A DNA stretch of 64,000 bases from Eubacteriaceae bacterium (GCA_013335935.1 JAAXUP010000002.1:1-64000), one strand, 5' to 3'. Counted from the stretch's first letter, positions 9,570-20,380 are shown. Notes: generated by a model from the letters alone, not told the origin. Numbers and translations are program-made.

Positions 9570-10826
9570 ATGCTCTCTACCTTGAGGGATGCCTGGAGAA
9601 TACCCGATTTACGAAGAAAAATCACTTTCACTCTATTAATGCTATTCATCTATAGATTAGGTACCTTCATACCCGTTCCATATATTGATACAGCCGTTTT
9701 GGCTCAATATATTCAAAGCGGAAGCATGTTAGGATTATATGACATTATATCTGGGGGAAACTTTAGCAATTTCACAATATTCGCCATGAGTATTACTCCA
9801 TATATCAATGCTTCGATCATTATGAACCTCCTCTCCTTTGCGATACCAGCGCTTGAAAACCTGGCCAAAGAAGGGGAAGAGGGAAGAAAGAAACTAGCAC
9901 AGTATACAAGATATCTTACAATTGTACTTGCGCTTATTCAGGCACTGGGAATGACACTTACTTTTCAGAACATTATGACTGAGAAAAACTGGTTCACAAT
10001 ATCAGTGGTAATTCTCACGGTAACGGCTGGTACAGCATTTCTTATGTGGCTTGGTGAACAAATCACTGATCGAGGCATAGGAAACGGTATTTCACTTTTA
10101 ATATTTGTAAGTATCATATCAAGATTGCCATCGGCAATTGTTTCGCTGTTTGAATACATTAAAGTAGGAACACTGAATTATTTCAGTTTAGTACTGTTTT
10201 TAGTATTTGCTGTCGTTGTAATCATAGCTGTAATAGCTGTACAGGAGGGGCAAAGAAAAATCCCGATTCAATACTCCAAAAGAGTGGTTGGAAGAAAAAT
10301 GTACGGTGGTCAAAGTACACATATTCCGCTGAAAGTAAATATGGCAGGAGTTATTCCTGTAATATTTGCAAGCTCGATAACGATGTTTCCTGCAACACTT
10401 GCGAATTTCTTTCCGAGTTCAGGAGTGGCGCTATGGATATCGAAATATTTCGGCTGGGGAACTCTGGTAACTACGATTATATACATCTCTTTGACAATTG
10501 CATTTACATTCTTTTACACAGCAGTTACTTTCAATCCGATAGAGGTAGCAAACAATCTGAAAAAGAATGGCGGATTTATTCCAGGAATCAGACCAGGCAG
10601 ACCAACTACAGATTATATTAACAAATCTGTAACGAAACTTACCTTGTTTGGAGGAATATTCTTAGCCGCGGTTGCTACAGTTCCTATTTTGGTGGGTAAC
10701 GTAATGAATGTAAATCTTCAGTTCGGTGGAACAAGCCTGCTTATCGTAGTTGGTGTAGCCATTGATTCCATTAAACAGCTCGAATCTCAAATGATGATGA
10801 GACATTATAATGGATTTCTGAAGTAA
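9570..10826 (+). CDS. secY: Protein translocase subunit SecY
   Basis: A 418-aa SecY, the channel subunit of the Sec translocon, with about ten membrane segments. Family landmarks include RRKITFTLLMLFIYRLGTFI, ITPYINASIIMNLL and the late cytoplasmic loop with NGGFIPGIRPGRPT that contacts SecA and ribosomes. It is placed at the end of the spc block and immediately follows rplO, so the membrane channel is made with ribosomal proteins. Confidence 0.97.
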   Translation: MLSTLRDAWRIPDLRRKITFTLLMLFIYRLGTFIPVPYIDTAVLAQYIQSGSMLGLYDIISGGNFSNFTIFAMSITPYINASIIMNLLSFAIPALENLAKEGEEGRKKLAQYTRYLTIVLALIQALGMTLTFQNIMTEKNWFTISVVILTVTAGTAFLMWLGEQITDRGIGNGISLLIFVSIISRLPSAIVSLFEYIKVGTLNYFSLVLFLVFAVVVIIAVIAVQEGQRKIPIQYSKRVVGRKMYGGQSTHIPLKVNMAGVIPVIFASSITMFPATLANFFPSSGVALWISKYFGWGTLVTTIIYISLTIAFTFFYTAVTFNPIEVANNLKKNGGFIPGIRPGRPTTDYINKSVTKLTLFGGIFLAAVATVPILVGNVMNVNLQFGGTSLLIVVGVAIDSIKQLESQMMMRHYNGFLK

Positions 10827-10851
10827 ATTTTACTAAATGGAGATGAATTAA

Positions 10852-11502
10852 ATGAGAATAGTACTTTTGGGACCTCCAGGAGCGGGGAAGGGTACTCAGG
10901 CAGCAAACATAGTTGACGAATATAACATACCCCATATTTCCACTGGAGATATTTTCAGAAAGAATTTGAAAGAAAATACTAAACTTGGACTTAAAGCAAA
11001 AGAGTACATGGATAAAGGGCTTCTAGTTCCGGATGAACTTGTTGTCGATCTTGTGAAAGACAGACTTCTCCAGGACGACTGTAAGCAGGGATTCATGCTC
11101 GATGGTTTTCCAAGAACAGTATTCCAGGCTGAAGCTTTGGATGCAGAACTTAAGAAAATGAACATTAAGCTTGATGTAGTTCTTAATGTTGATGTGAAGC
11201 AAGAGTTACTTATGTCAAGACTAACCGGCAGACATGTTTGTAAAGGCTGCGGGGCAACATATCACATCAGCAACAACCCTCCAGCAAATGCAGGCATATG
11301 CGACAGCTGCGGAGGAGAACTCTATCAGAGGGCTGATGACACAGAAGAGACTGTATCAAAGAGACTGCAAGTATACAATGATCAGACCCAGCCATTGATC
11401 GATTATTATCATAAAGCTAACCTTTTGAAAAATATCGATGGTGAAAAAGAAATTGGTCAGGTATTTGAAGATATTAAAGAAATTCTCGCTGGAGTAAAGT
11501 GA
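10852..11502 (+). CDS. adk: Adenylate kinase
   Basis: A 216-aa kinase converting AMP and ATP to 2 ADP. The P-loop GPPGAGKGT is at residues 7-15 and the AMP-binding DGFPRT follows. The lid domain (about residues 130-153) has CKGC and CDSC pairs, so it is the zinc-structured Gram-positive type. Its stop overlaps the map start. Confidence 0.97.
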   Translation: MRIVLLGPPGAGKGTQAANIVDEYNIPHISTGDIFRKNLKENTKLGLKAKEYMDKGLLVPDELVVDLVKDRLLQDDCKQGFMLDGFPRTVFQAEALDAELKKMNIKLDVVLNVDVKQELLMSRLTGRHVCKGCGATYHISNNPPANAGICDSCGGELYQRADDTEETVSKRLQVYNDQTQPLIDYYHKANLLKNIDGEKEIGQVFEDIKEILAGVK

Positions 11503-12248
11503 TGATAATCATAAAATCTCCAAAAGAAATTGAATTAATGAAGAAAGCAGGCAAGGTAGTTGCTGGAGTTCACCACCTGATGGCAGAACGTATAAAACCT
11601 GGGATCACTACTTTGGAACTAGACCGTCTGGCTGAAGAATTTATTTTGAAAGCCGGCGCGAAACCTGCATTTAAAGGCTATAACGGATTCCCTTCATCGA
11701 TATGCACGTCTGTAAATGAGGAAGTTGTGCATGGCATACCGTCAAACAGAACTTTGCTTGATGGAGATATCATAGCGGTGGATGTTGGAGCTGTGGTCGA
11801 CGGATATTACGGAGATTCAGCAAAAACATATGCTGTTGGAAATATTTCTTCTGAAGCGAAGAGACTTATCCAGGTAACCAGGCAAAGTTTCTATGATGGA
11901 CTAAAGTACGCAGTTAAAGGCAATAGGTTATCTGATATATCCAACCGCATACAAAAGACAGTTGAGGAAAACGGCTTTTCAGTTGTAATTGATTATGTCG
12001 GTCATGGTATAGGAAGAGCGATGCATGAAGATCCTCCCATACCGAATTTCGGCATACCCAACAGGGGGCCAAGGCTAATACCTGGAATGGTTCTTGCTAT
12101 TGAACCCATGGTGAATCTTGGAACCTATAAGGTAAAAACTCTCAGCGATAACTGGACTGTAGTTACACTTGATGTTAGCTTGTCTGCTCACTACGAGCAT
12201 ACAATCGCAATTACTGAAGACGGTCCTCCTGAGATACTGACAATTTAA
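11502..12248 (+). CDS. map: Methionine aminopeptidase, type I
   Basis: A 248-aa MetAP that removes N-terminal methionine from new proteins. The metal-ligand motifs are present: [30 protein letters not shown] and YEHTIAI. The length is typical of type Ia. ATG 11502 overlaps the adk stop (TGATG); a GTG one codon earlier at 11499 is the alternative. Confidence 0.96.
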   Translation: MIIIKSPKEIELMKKAGKVVAGVHHLMAERIKPGITTLELDRLAEEFILKAGAKPAFKGYNGFPSSICTSVNEEVVHGIPSNRTLLDGDIIAVDVGAVVDGYYGDSAKTYAVGNISSEAKRLIQVTRQSFYDGLKYAVKGNRLSDISNRIQKTVEENGFSVVIDYVGHGIGRAMHEDPPIPNFGIPNRGPRLIPGMVLAIEPMVNLGTYKVKTLSDNWTVVTLDVSLSAHYEHTIAITEDGPPEILTI

Positions 12249-12270
12249 GGGAAGTATCAGGGGTGAACAA

Positions 12271-12572
12271 ATGAAAACAGAGAATTTTAAACTTGGTCAG
12301 GTGGTACGTTCAGTTGCTGGCAGGGACAAAGGAAGATTCCTTGTTGTCACTGAAATTAAGGAAACAGATTTTGTGCAGGTATCAGATGGAGATTTGAGAC
12401 GACTTGAGAAGAGCAAAACAAAAAAAATCAAACATTTGGCAAAGACAAATCATGTCATTCCGGAGCTGAATGAAAGGCTTGAAAAAGGTCTGAAAGTAAG
12501 CAATGCGGATATACGAAAGTATTTGGATAAATACAAGAAAGATTATCTTATTGGAGAACGGGAGGTTATAGA

Positions 12573-12576
<4 letters not shown>
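12271..12576 (+). CDS. KOW-domain RNA-binding protein, L14e-like (YbzG/RlbA family)
   Basis: A 101-aa basic protein. Residues about 6-40 form a KOW-like module ([19 protein letters not shown]), resembling eukaryotic/archaeal L14e, and the rest is helical and lysine rich. Genes of this family lie between map and infA in many Firmicutes, as here. The exact role is unsettled; a ribosome-associated function is inferred. The end overlaps infA by 4 nt (ATGA). Confidence 0.8.
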
Positions 12577-12930
<354 letters not shown>

Positions 12931-13019
12931 AACATGAATGTAGTGCGGCTGAGTATCCAGGGATACTGACTATATTCTTTAAATAAATAAACAAAATATA
13001 ACAGGAGGTGTAACATTTA

Positions 13020-13388
13020 ATGGCCAGAATCGCCGGTGTTGACTTACCAAGAGATAAAAGAGTAGAAATTGGTCTTACTTATATTTTTGGTATCGGATTA
13101 ACTAGTTCACATAAATTATTAGAAAAAACAGGAATCAATCCAGATACAAGAATTAAAGATCTTACTGAATCAGAAGTAAACCTGCTTAGATCAGCAATTG
13201 ACAGTGACTATACTGTTGAAGGTGACTTAAGAAGAGAAGTTAACTTAAATATCAAAAGACTTATTGAAATTGGCAGCTACAGAGGATTAAGACACAGAAA
13301 AGGACTCCCAGTAAGAGGACAAAAAACTAAAACAAACGCGAGAACAAGAAAAGGTCCTAAGAGAACTGTAAGCAGGAAGAAAAAATAG
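13020..13388 (+). CDS. rpsM: 30S ribosomal protein S13
   Basis: A 122-aa S13 ([27 protein letters not shown]-terminal [19 protein letters not shown]). It contacts P-site tRNA and forms intersubunit bridges. ATG 13020 follows AGGAGGTG. It begins the alpha-operon segment. Confidence 0.97.
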   Translation: MARIAGVDLPRDKRVEIGLTYIFGIGLTSSHKLLEKTGINPDTRIKDLTESEVNLLRSAIDSDYTVEGDLRREVNLNIKRLIEIGSYRGLRHRKGLPVRGQKTKTNARTRKGPKRTVSRKKK

Positions 13389-13409
13389 TAGTCAGGAGGG
13401 AAATCAGGT

Positions 13410-13805
13410 ATGGCAGCTAAAAAAGTTGTTAAAAGAGGAAAGAAAAAGATAAGAAAAAATATTGAAAGAGGTCAGGCACATATCCAGTCCACGTTCAATA
13501 ATACTATCATAACCCTAACCGACGTTTCTGGGAATGCTATTTCATGGGCTAGCGCAGGCGGCTTAGGATTCAAAGGATCAAGAAAAAGCACTCCGTATGC
13601 AGCTCAAATGGCAGCGGAAGAAGCGGCAAAAGTTGCAATGGAACATGGTTTGAAAATGATAGAAGTATTCGTAAAAGGTCCGGGATCTGGAAGAGAAGCA
13701 GCAATCAGATCACTCCAGGCTGCTGGATTGGAAATATCATCTATTAAAGATGTTACTCCAATACCGCATAATGGTTGCAGACCACCGAAAAGAAGAAGAG
13801 TGTAG
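13410..13805 (+). CDS. rpsK: 30S ribosomal protein S11
   Basis: A 131-aa S11 with [16 protein letters not shown] and the C-terminal [16 protein letters not shown], both diagnostic. It lies on the 30S platform near the mRNA exit. ATG 13410 is preceded by AGGAGGG. Confidence 0.97.
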   Translation: MAAKKVVKRGKKKIRKNIERGQAHIQSTFNNTIITLTDVSGNAISWASAGGLGFKGSRKSTPYAAQMAAEEAAKVAMEHGLKMIEVFVKGPGSGREAAIRSLQAAGLEISSIKDVTPIPHNGCRPPKRRRV

Positions 13806-13830
13806 TTAAGATTAGGAGGTGTTATGATAA

Positions 13831-14457
13831 ATGGCAAGATATACTGAAGCTTCATGCAGACTTTGCAGAAGAGAAGATATGAAATTGTACCTTAAGGGCG
13901 ATAAGTGCTATAGCAATAAATGCGCGATGGAGAAAAGAGCATTTGCTCCTGGAGTTCACGGGCAACGTAGAACAAAGATGACTGAATATGGTATGCAGCT
14001 TAGAGAAAAACAAAAAGCGAAGAGAATCTACGGAGTTCTCGAGAGCCAGTTCAGAAAGTACTTTGAAATGGCAGCGGCAAAAAGAGGGATAACAGGCGAA
14101 AATCTGCTCCAAATTTTGGAGACAAGACTTGATAATACAGTTTATCGACTTGGCCTTGCATCTTCTAGAAAAGAAGCAAGACAGCTTGTATTGCACGAGC
14201 ATTTCACTGTCAATGGCGGAAAAGTAAATATTCCTTCATTTTTAGTAAAAGAAAGCGATGTAATCAAGGTTACTGATAAGAGTAAAAAATCAAATAAATT
14301 CAAAGATGTTTTGGAATCCACATCAAGCAAAGTAGTACCTAAGTGGTTAGAAGTTGATTTTGAAAAGCTTGAGGGCAAAGTAATAGCATTACCTGCCAGA
14401 GACGATATTGATCTTGAAATAAAAGAGCATTTAATCGTAGAGCTTTATTCAAGATAG
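13831..14457 (+). CDS. rpsD: 30S ribosomal protein S4, zinc-binding type
   Basis: A 208-aa S4, the primary 16S rRNA binder and often an autoregulator. An S4 RNA-binding domain ([20 protein letters not shown]) lies in the middle. The N-terminus carries cysteines at 9, 12, 26 and 31, the zinc-knuckle form. It is encoded next to rpoA, with a 66-nt gap that can fold over the rpoA ribosome-binding site. Confidence 0.97.
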   Translation: MARYTEASCRLCRREDMKLYLKGDKCYSNKCAMEKRAFAPGVHGQRRTKMTEYGMQLREKQKAKRIYGVLESQFRKYFEMAAAKRGITGENLLQILETRLDNTVYRLGLASSRKEARQLVLHEHFTVNGGKVNIPSFLVKESDVIKVTDKSKKSNKFKDVLESTSSKVVPKWLEVDFEKLEGKVIALPARDDIDLEIKEHLIVELYSR

Positions 14458-14474
14458 ACAATTTTAAATTAGTT

Positions 14475-14516
14475 ACCCTCAAAATTCCACTAAACAAAAT
14501 ATTAAAATGGGAGGGT
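14475..14516 (+). promoter_or_regulatory. Possible hairpin masking the rpoA ribosome-binding site
   Basis: ACCCTC at 14475-14480 can pair with GAGGGT at 14511-14516. The 3' arm is part of the rpoA Shine-Dalgarno (GGGAGGG, 14509-14515). The loop is long (30 nt) and AT rich, so the fold is only moderately stable. Seen by eye, not by folding calculation. Confidence 0.35.
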
Positions 14517-14523
14517 TTATTAT

Positions 14524-15471
14524 ATGATAGAAATTGAAAAACCAAGAATTGAGATAATCGAATTATCAGATGATAATAGATATGGAAAATTTGTCGTGGA
14601 GCCTCTGGAAAGAGGCTACGGTATAACGCTGGGCAACTCATTAAGAAGGATAATGCTTTCTTCTTTGCCTGGAGTTGCTGTAACCAGTATTAAGATCGAT
14701 GGAGTTCTCCATGAATTTTCAACAATTCCTGGAGTAAAAGAGGATGTTGTTGAAATTATTCTTAATCTGAAGAATATTGCAGCTAAACTTTACAGCGATG
14801 AACCGAAAATTGTAAGAATAGAAGCCAAAGGCGAATGTGAAGTAACTGCCGGAGATATTATTGGGGATGCAGATGTCGACATATTGAATCCTGAACTCCA
14901 TATTGCTCACCTGAGCAAGGATGGCGAACTTAACATGGAGATCGTACTTGAAAAAGGAAGAGGCTATGTTCCTTCTGATAGAAACAAGTCTTATGATCAG
15001 CCAATAGGCACTATTCCTATCGATTCTTCTTTCACAACTGTGAAGAAAGTCAACTACAGTGTCGAAGACACCAGAGTAGGACAAATCACGGACTACGACA
15101 AGCTGACCATTGAGCTTTGGACAGATGGTACCATCACACCTGAAGAAGCGATATCTCTTTCTGCAAAAATCTTAAACGAACACTTGAATCTTTTTGTTGA
15201 CCTGACTGACCATGTGAGTAATGTTGAAATCATGGTTGAGAAGGAAGAAAACAAAAAAGAGAAGATGCTTGAAATGTCTATAGAGGAACTTGAACTTTCT
15301 GTAAGGTCAAGCAACTGTTTAAGAAGAGCGAACATCAACACGGTTGAGGAGCTGACTACAAAGTCAGAAGAAGATATGATGAAAGTACGAAATCTTGGAA
15401 AAAAATCTATGAATGAAATAAAACACAAACTAGCAGAAATTGGTCTTGGTTTAAGACAAAGTGAAGAGTGA
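14524..15471 (+). CDS. rpoA: DNA-directed RNA polymerase alpha subunit
   Basis: A 315-aa alpha subunit. Residues 1 to about 225 form the dimerisation domain ([19 protein letters not shown]), and about 245-310 the C-terminal domain that reads UP elements and activators ([20 protein letters not shown]). ATG 14524 follows GGGAGGG. Confidence 0.97.
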   Translation: MIEIEKPRIEIIELSDDNRYGKFVVEPLERGYGITLGNSLRRIMLSSLPGVAVTSIKIDGVLHEFSTIPGVKEDVVEIILNLKNIAAKLYSDEPKIVRIEAKGECEVTAGDIIGDADVDILNPELHIAHLSKDGELNMEIVLEKGRGYVPSDRNKSYDQPIGTIPIDSSFTTVKKVNYSVEDTRVGQITDYDKLTIELWTDGTITPEEAISLSAKILNEHLNLFVDLTDHVSNVEIMVEKEENKKEKMLEMSIEELELSVRSSNCLRRANINTVEELTTKSEEDMMKVRNLGKKSMNEIKHKLAEIGLGLRQSEE

Positions 15472-15486
15472 TAAGGAGGGATAACA

Positions 15487-15828
15487 ATGGCTGGTTATAG
15501 AAAACTGGGACGTCCCACAGATGAAAGAAGAGCGATTCTTCGTAACCTGGTTACAATCTTATTGGATAATGGGAAACTGGAAACTACAATTACAAGAGCA
15601 AAAGAAACACAAAGAATTGCAGAAAAAATGATTACTCTTGGTAAAAGAGGAGATCTTCATGCAAGAAGGCAAGCACTGGCTTATATTAACAGTGAAGCAG
15701 TTGTCGCTAAATTGTTTAACGAGATAGCACCTAAATATACCGAACGACAAGGCGGATACACAAGAATTTATAAGCTTGGACCAAGAAGAGGGGATGCTGC
15801 AGAAGTGGCATTACTTCAACTAGTATAA
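15487..15828 (+). CDS. rplQ: 50S ribosomal protein L17
   Basis: A 113-aa L17, short bacterial form ([21 protein letters not shown]-terminal [20 protein letters not shown]). Last gene of the superoperon, closed by the terminator at 15836. Confidence 0.97.
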   Translation: MAGYRKLGRPTDERRAILRNLVTILLDNGKLETTITRAKETQRIAEKMITLGKRGDLHARRQALAYINSEAVVAKLFNEIAPKYTERQGGYTRIYKLGPRRGDAAEVALLQLV

Positions 15829-15835
15829 CAACTAT

Positions 15836-15877
15836 GGGATTAAACATTATGTTTAGTCCCTTTTGTCCATTTTTTTG
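15836..15877 (+). terminator. Terminator of the ribosomal superoperon
   Basis: GGGATTAAAC at 15836-15845 pairs with GTTTAGTCCC at 15851-15860 (10 bp with one G-U) around a 5-nt loop. TTTTGTCCATTTTTTT follows. It ends the rpsJ-rplQ transcript and separates it from the ECF genes. Confidence 0.85.
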
Positions 15878-16023
15878 AAGACGCAAATCACAGTTTATTA
15901 ACTATCACACGAGGATTGCATGTCGATGACGATGTTCTCGTGATTAACAGGCTGACTGCAAAATTTTAAAGCAAGTAAATAACGCAGAAATACCTGATCT
16001 AATTTTTTGGAACGAGGATATTC

Positions 16024-16857
16024 ATGAAAACAATGATTGAATTTAAAGACGTCAAATATATATATAAAAAGCATGAAGGCGAAGAAACTACTGCTATTGA
16101 AAATATCAGTTTTACTATAGAAAAGGGAGAGTTTATCGGAATCATAGGACATAACGGTTCAGGTAAGTCGACTCTTTCAAAGCTTATCAACGGAATTTTA
16201 CATCCCACTCACGGCGATGTGATCGTCGCGGGTTTCAACACCAAAGATCACAGTAAGATATGGGATATCAGGCAGAATGCAGGCATGGTATTTCAAAATC
16301 CCGATAATCAATTGGTCGCGACCATGGTGGAAGAAGATGTTGCGTTTGGTCCAGAGAACCTGGGAATCGATCCTAAGGAAATTAGAAAACGTGTGGATGA
16401 GGCACTTGAAACGGTTGAAATGGGGGCATATAAAAATAAAAAACCCCATATGCTTTCGGGTGGCCAGAAGCAAAGGATCGCAATCGCAGGGATCCTTGCG
16501 ATGAAACCAAAGTGCATCATTCTTGATGAACCCACAGCGATGCTTGATCCATCTGGAAGAAAAGAAGTGATGGATACCATTAAAAAGCTTAACAGAGAAG
16601 AAGGAATTACCATTGTTCATATCACCCATTACATGGATGAGATCGTAGAAGCGGATCGAGTGATCGTAATGGATAACGGACGGATTGCCATGAAGGGCAA
16701 ACCTTTTGAAATTCTGACCCAGGTTGAAAAACTAAAAAGTTTACGACTTGACGTTCCGCAAATCACAGAGCTTGCATTTCAACTGAAAAATGAGCATCTG
16801 ATTGACGATGATAAAATATTGACAGTGAATGAGATGGTGAAGAAATTATGTCAATAG
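16024..16857 (+). CDS. ecfA1: ECF transporter ATP-binding subunit EcfA1
   Basis: A 277-aa ABC ATPase of the energy-coupling-factor module that powers uptake of vitamins and cobalt/nickel through interchangeable S components. Walker [10 protein letters not shown] is at 42-50, LSGGQ at 144-148 and the Walker B DEP at 168-170. It overlaps ecfA2 by 10 nt and forms a heterodimer with it. The gap upstream (15878-16023) shows a 6-bp hairpin near 15908-15942 but no clear promoter. Confidence 0.95.
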   Translation: MKTMIEFKDVKYIYKKHEGEETTAIENISFTIEKGEFIGIIGHNGSGKSTLSKLINGILHPTHGDVIVAGFNTKDHSKIWDIRQNAGMVFQNPDNQLVATMVEEDVAFGPENLGIDPKEIRKRVDEALETVEMGAYKNKKPHMLSGGQKQRIAIAGILAMKPKCIILDEPTAMLDPSGRKEVMDTIKKLNREEGITIVHITHYMDEIVEADRVIVMDNGRIAMKGKPFEILTQVEKLKSLRLDVPQITELAFQLKNEHLIDDDKILTVNEMVKKLCQ

Positions 16858-17711
16858 AGATTACAAAGTTATCCCACATATATTCGCAAAATACCCCGTT
16901 TGAATCATCAGCGCTATGTGAAGTCTCTGCAGTAATAGAAAAAGGAGATTTCATTGGTCTTATCGGTCATACCGGCTCAGGGAAATCAACTTTGATACAG
17001 CATTTAAATGTGCTTTTGAAACCTACATCAGGATCCATACTGATCGATGGGGTTGATATTAATGCAAAAGGGACGAAAGTCAGAGATATCAGACAAAAGG
17101 TCGGTTTGGTATTTCAATATCCTGAACATCAGCTTTTTGAGGAGACCGTGGCAAAAGATGTTGCCTATGGACCGGGAAATCTTGGACTTCCCGAGAATGA
17201 AATCGTTCAGAGAGTTAAAGATGCGGTGAACATGGTTGGACTGGATTATGAGAAAATTAAAGATAAATCGCCCTTTGAATTAAGCGGCGGTCAGATGAGA
17301 AGAGTCGCTATTGCAGGCGTTCTGGCGATGAGTCCTGATATCTTGATTTTGGATGAACCCACTGCAGGACTTGATCCAAAGGGTAGAGACGATATACTAA
17401 AGGTGATCAAAGAATTGCATAAAGAAAATAATATTACGGTGATTCTGGTTTCCCATAGCATGGAAGATATTGCAAAACATGTAAACAAGATCATGGTGAT
17501 GTATAATGGCAAAATCGAGTTTTACGATACACCTGAAAAAGTGTTTGCTCAGGCGGACCGACTGGAAGAGATCGGACTGGGTGTTCCCCAGGTCACTTAC
17601 CTTATGAAAGAACTTAAAAAAACGGATCCCTTGGTCAGAGATGATATTTATACGATAGACCAGGCGAAGGCAGAGATCATTAATATGCTTAGGAGAAGAA
17701 AAAATGCTTAA
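16848..17711 (+). CDS. ecfA2: ECF transporter ATP-binding subunit EcfA2
   Basis: A 287-aa ABC ATPase. Walker [10 protein letters not shown] is at 40-48, LSGGQ at 145-149, Walker B DE at 169-170. Its longer N-terminal region and position second in the cluster fit EcfA2. It overlaps ecfT by 8 nt, so the module is translationally coupled. Confidence 0.95.
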   Translation: MSIEITKLSHIYSQNTPFESSALCEVSAVIEKGDFIGLIGHTGSGKSTLIQHLNVLLKPTSGSILIDGVDINAKGTKVRDIRQKVGLVFQYPEHQLFEETVAKDVAYGPGNLGLPENEIVQRVKDAVNMVGLDYEKIKDKSPFELSGGQMRRVAIAGVLAMSPDILILDEPTAGLDPKGRDDILKVIKELHKENNITVILVSHSMEDIAKHVNKIMVMYNGKIEFYDTPEKVFAQADRLEEIGLGVPQVTYLMKELKKTDPLVRDDIYTIDQAKAEIINMLRRRKNA

Positions 17712-18510
17712 AGACGTTACCATCGGACAGTATTATCCGACTGACTCAATAATACATAGGCTGGACCCACGGACAAAAATTCATTTTACATTCTTATATA
17801 TCATCATCCTGTTCATGATCGATAACTTTGCCGGATATGTAATGGCCTTCGCCTTTCTTATTGGGATAACGTTGATATCAAAAATTCCACTGGGATATAT
17901 CGTAAGAGGCGTAAAAGGGCTTGTATTCATTATCCTGATAACGGTCTTTATTAATCTGTTTATGACTCCAGGAACTCCGATTTTCAAATTCTGGATACTG
18001 GAAATAACGGATAAGGGCCTGGAGGTGGCTATATTCATGGCTTTAAGGCTTATCTTTCTGGTAACGGGAACTTCCCTCATGACACTGACTACCTCGCCTA
18101 TAGCCCTGACAGATGGCATAGAATACTCCATAAAGGCGATACCCTTTATAAAAAATTATGCCCATGAGCTGGCAATGATGATGACTATCGCGCTGCGATT
18201 CATTCCCACGCTTATGGAGGAAACCGATAGGATCATGAAGGCTCAAAAGGCAAGGGGCGCAGATTTTGAAAGCGGGAACATGATCAAGAGAGCAAAAAAT
18301 CTCATACCGATCCTGGTTCCATTGTTTGTCAGTGCTTTCAGGAGGGCTGATGAGCTTGCCATAGCCATGGAGGCAAGGTGCTACCGCGGGGGAGACAACA
18401 GAACAAGACTCAATGAACTGAAGTATCACAAAATCGATTTATACGCTTATGTGATCATCGTACTGATGACGGCAGCTATCCTTTCCACAAGATTTATTTT
18501 TAACTGGTGA
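17704..18510 (+). CDS. ecfT: ECF transporter transmembrane subunit EcfT
   Basis: A 268-aa membrane protein with about five hydrophobic segments. The cytoplasmic coupling helices carry AQKARGADF and [10 protein letters not shown], matching the two ARG motifs that bind the ATPases (the second reads ARC). It scaffolds EcfA1/EcfA2 to substrate-binding S components, none of which is encoded here except possibly the QueT protein at 32177. Confidence 0.94.
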   Translation: MLKDVTIGQYYPTDSIIHRLDPRTKIHFTFLYIIILFMIDNFAGYVMAFAFLIGITLISKIPLGYIVRGVKGLVFIILITVFINLFMTPGTPIFKFWILEITDKGLEVAIFMALRLIFLVTGTSLMTLTTSPIALTDGIEYSIKAIPFIKNYAHELAMMMTIALRFIPTLMEETDRIMKAQKARGADFESGNMIKRAKNLIPILVPLFVSAFRRADELAIAMEARCYRGGDNRTRLNELKYHKIDLYAYVIIVLMTAAILSTRFIFNW

Positions 18511-19250
18511 AGAAGATGCGCAACATACAGATTTTAATCGAATACGATGGCTCACGCTACGCAGGATGGCAGATTCAGAAAAATGGATGTACGGTTCAGG
18601 AGAAGCTGACTCATGCGATAGAAATCACGACAAATGAAAAGATCAGTCTGCGAGGTTCAGGAAGAACAGATGCAGGAGTACATGCTTTTGAGCAAAGCGC
18701 CAACTTTACAACCGATAGCGCCATTCCCATTGACAAAATTCCCTATGCGTTAAATACACATCTTCCAGGGGATATCCGGGTGATTGAGGCCATTGAGCGA
18801 GAACTTGATTTTCACAGCAGATACTCCTCAAAAGGTAAAATATATGAATACCATGTTCTCAATAATCTGCATGGCAGCGCGCTGAAAAGAAACAGAGCCT
18901 GGCATGTCAGACACTCTCTTGATATTGAAAAGATCCTTGCAGGTATGGAATTTTTAAAAGGGACACATGACTTTACTTCTTTTGCATCTGCCAGAAGCGA
19001 AGTAGAAGACAAGGTAAGAACCATCAGCAGTTTTGATATGAGGAAAGAAGACAGTCTGCTGATCTTTACATTGGAAGGAAGCGGCTTTTTATACAATATG
19101 GTACGAATAATGGTTGGCACATTAATTCAGACAGGAATAGGTAAATTTGAGCCAGAAGACTTAGGAAAAATCATGCTGGAAAAGGACAGAAGATGTGCAG
19201 GGATTACTGCCCCACCTCAAGGGCTGTACTTAAAGAAAGTTTTATACTAA
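18507..19250 (+). CDS. truA: tRNA pseudouridine(38-40) synthase TruA
   Basis: A 247-aa enzyme isomerising uridines 38-40 of the tRNA anticodon arm. The catalytic aspartate is D55 in GRTDAGVHA. The start is taken at GTG 18507, overlapping the ecfT stop; ATG 18516 is equally possible. truA after ecfT is the usual Firmicutes arrangement. Confidence 0.95.
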   Translation: MKKMRNIQILIEYDGSRYAGWQIQKNGCTVQEKLTHAIEITTNEKISLRGSGRTDAGVHAFEQSANFTTDSAIPIDKIPYALNTHLPGDIRVIEAIERELDFHSRYSSKGKIYEYHVLNNLHGSALKRNRAWHVRHSLDIEKILAGMEFLKGTHDFTSFASARSEVEDKVRTISSFDMRKEDSLLIFTLEGSGFLYNMVRIMVGTLIQTGIGKFEPEDLGKIMLEKDRRCAGITAPPQGLYLKKVLY

Positions 19251-19274
19251 ATTGGTATTATTTTGTCATTCTTA

Positions 19275-19303
19275 TAGACTTAAAGAGAACTTTTAAATAT
19301 AAT
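19275..19303 (+). promoter_or_regulatory. Promoter of the 87-aa unknown gene
   Basis: TAGACT at 19275-19280 and a perfect TATAAT at 19298-19303 are 17 nt apart, about 50 nt before the ATG. It gives the small gene its own transcript, distinct from truA. Confidence 0.55.
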
Positions 19304-19352
19304 CTAGTTAGGGGTCATTGTGGACATAACTAAATATTAGGGGTGGTTATCT

Positions 19353-19616
19353 ATGATTAATGAACAATTGAAGTCAATGATCGAAGATAAAATTGACAAA
19401 GCAAATTACAATAATAAAGGGTTCGCCAGTGTCGCATTAGAGGGGATCGAAAATGCGGAGACAGTTGATGCCATACTTGCTGATCTTGGTGATAAGTACA
19501 ATGAATATAAATTTGAGTATAGCGTGGAAACAGGCACATTAAAGATCGTTAATCCTGGTGAGGATATCGAGTCCTTTGAAAGAAGGCATCCTTCACCCAG
19601 ACAATGTGGTAATTAA
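19353..19616 (+). CDS. Unrecognised small acidic protein (87 aa)
   Basis: The protein begins MINEQLKSMIEDKIDKANYN and ends in a basic, proline-containing tail (FERRHPSPRQCGN). It has no signal peptide or membrane segment, one cysteine near the end, and mixed helix/strand character (KFEYSVETGTLKIVNPGED looks like a beta hairpin). I do not recognise a family. ATG 19353 follows AGGGGTGG. It has its own promoter and two consecutive terminators, so expression as a stand-alone gene is credible. It interrupts the usual truA-rplM neighbourhood. Confidence 0.75.
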   Translation: MINEQLKSMIEDKIDKANYNNKGFASVALEGIENAETVDAILADLGDKYNEYKFEYSVETGTLKIVNPGEDIESFERRHPSPRQCGN

Positions 19617-19635
19617 GAAATAATATTGCGTAAAC

Positions 19636-19687
19636 ATGACGGTATGAATTCTTAAGTTGTCCGCAGTCCCTAAATACCGTCATTTTC
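19636..19687 (+). terminator. First terminator after the 87-aa gene
   Basis: ATGACGGTAT at 19636-19645 pairs with ATACCGTCAT at 19674-19683 (10 bp) and is followed by TTTT. The loop is large (28 nt), so efficiency may be modest. Confidence 0.6.
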
Positions 19688-19694
19688 CAAGGAA

Positions 19695-19750
19695 TCAAAA
19701 AGCCATTTCTGGATGGTAATATAGTTTGGAAATGGCTTTTTGATTATTTT
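19695..19750 (+). terminator. Second, strong terminator before rplM
   Basis: A perfect 15-bp stem (19695-19709 with 19729-19743) contains AAAAAGCCATTT and its complement, followed by TTATTTT. The A-rich 5' arm means it may stop transcription in both directions. It isolates the 87-aa gene from rplM. Confidence 0.8.
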
Positions 19751-19802
19751 GGCGATGGAGATTGGATGATTAGTTTAAAAAAACAATAAATCTATGAAAA
19801 AG

Positions 19803-19831
19803 TTGACATTTGAGGATTTTTGTAATAAAAT
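19803..19831 (+). promoter_or_regulatory. Sigma-A promoter of rplM-rpsI
   Basis: A perfect TTGACA at 19803-19808 and TAAAAT at 19826-19831, 17 nt apart. The transcript would start near 19838 and carry a leader of about 78 nt. Confidence 0.85.
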
Positions 19832-19837
19832 ATTCGT

Positions 19838-19900
19838 TGGCACGTTATCTGATCCACTAGCCCCGGATCAGTTAATTGATATAGAACATGAAATTGTATG
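19838..19900 (+). promoter_or_regulatory. Putative L13 leader of rplM
   Basis: Directly after the promoter, CTGATCC at 19849-19855 pairs with GGATCAG at 19865-19871 around a 9-nt loop. Firmicutes rplM transcripts commonly carry a short L13 autoregulatory leader in this position. Position and size fit; the consensus was not checked by a model search. Confidence 0.5.
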
Positions 19901-19915
19901 AGGAGGATATATTAG

Positions 19916-20362
19916 ATGAACGCAAGATCTACAGTAATGGCCAAAAGCGGCACAGTAGAAAGAAAATGGATCCTGGTTGACGCTGATGGACAGACATTAG
20001 GAAGATTAGCCAGCCAAGTTGCTTCAATTCTTCGTGGTAAGAATAAACCAATTTACACACCACACGTTGATGCAGGTGACTTTGTCATAATTATAAATGC
20101 AGAGAAAATCGTTTTAACAGGTAAGAAATTAGACCAAAAAATGTACAGGAGACATACTGGACATCCAGGTGGACTTAAAGAAGTAACTTACAGAAAGCTT
20201 ATTGCTGAGAAACCGGAATTTGTTGTTGAAAAAGCAATAAAAGGTATGCTTCCACATACTATTCTGGGAAGACAAATGTTTAGAAAATTAAAAGTATACA
20301 GCGGCAGTGAGCATCCACATGCAGCTCAAAAACCGGAATTACTTGAAATAACTTATAAGTAG
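19916..20362 (+). CDS. rplM: 50S ribosomal protein L13
   Basis: A 148-aa L13 ([21 protein letters not shown]-terminal [20 protein letters not shown]). L13 is an early 50S assembly protein. ATG 19916 follows GAGGAGGA. It is co-transcribed with rpsI 18 nt downstream. Confidence 0.97.
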   Translation: MNARSTVMAKSGTVERKWILVDADGQTLGRLASQVASILRGKNKPIYTPHVDAGDFVIIINAEKIVLTGKKLDQKMYRRHTGHPGGLKEVTYRKLIAEKPEFVVEKAIKGMLPHTILGRQMFRKLKVYSGSEHPHAAQKPELLEITYK

Positions 20363-20380
20363 AGGGAGGGAGGAATTATT

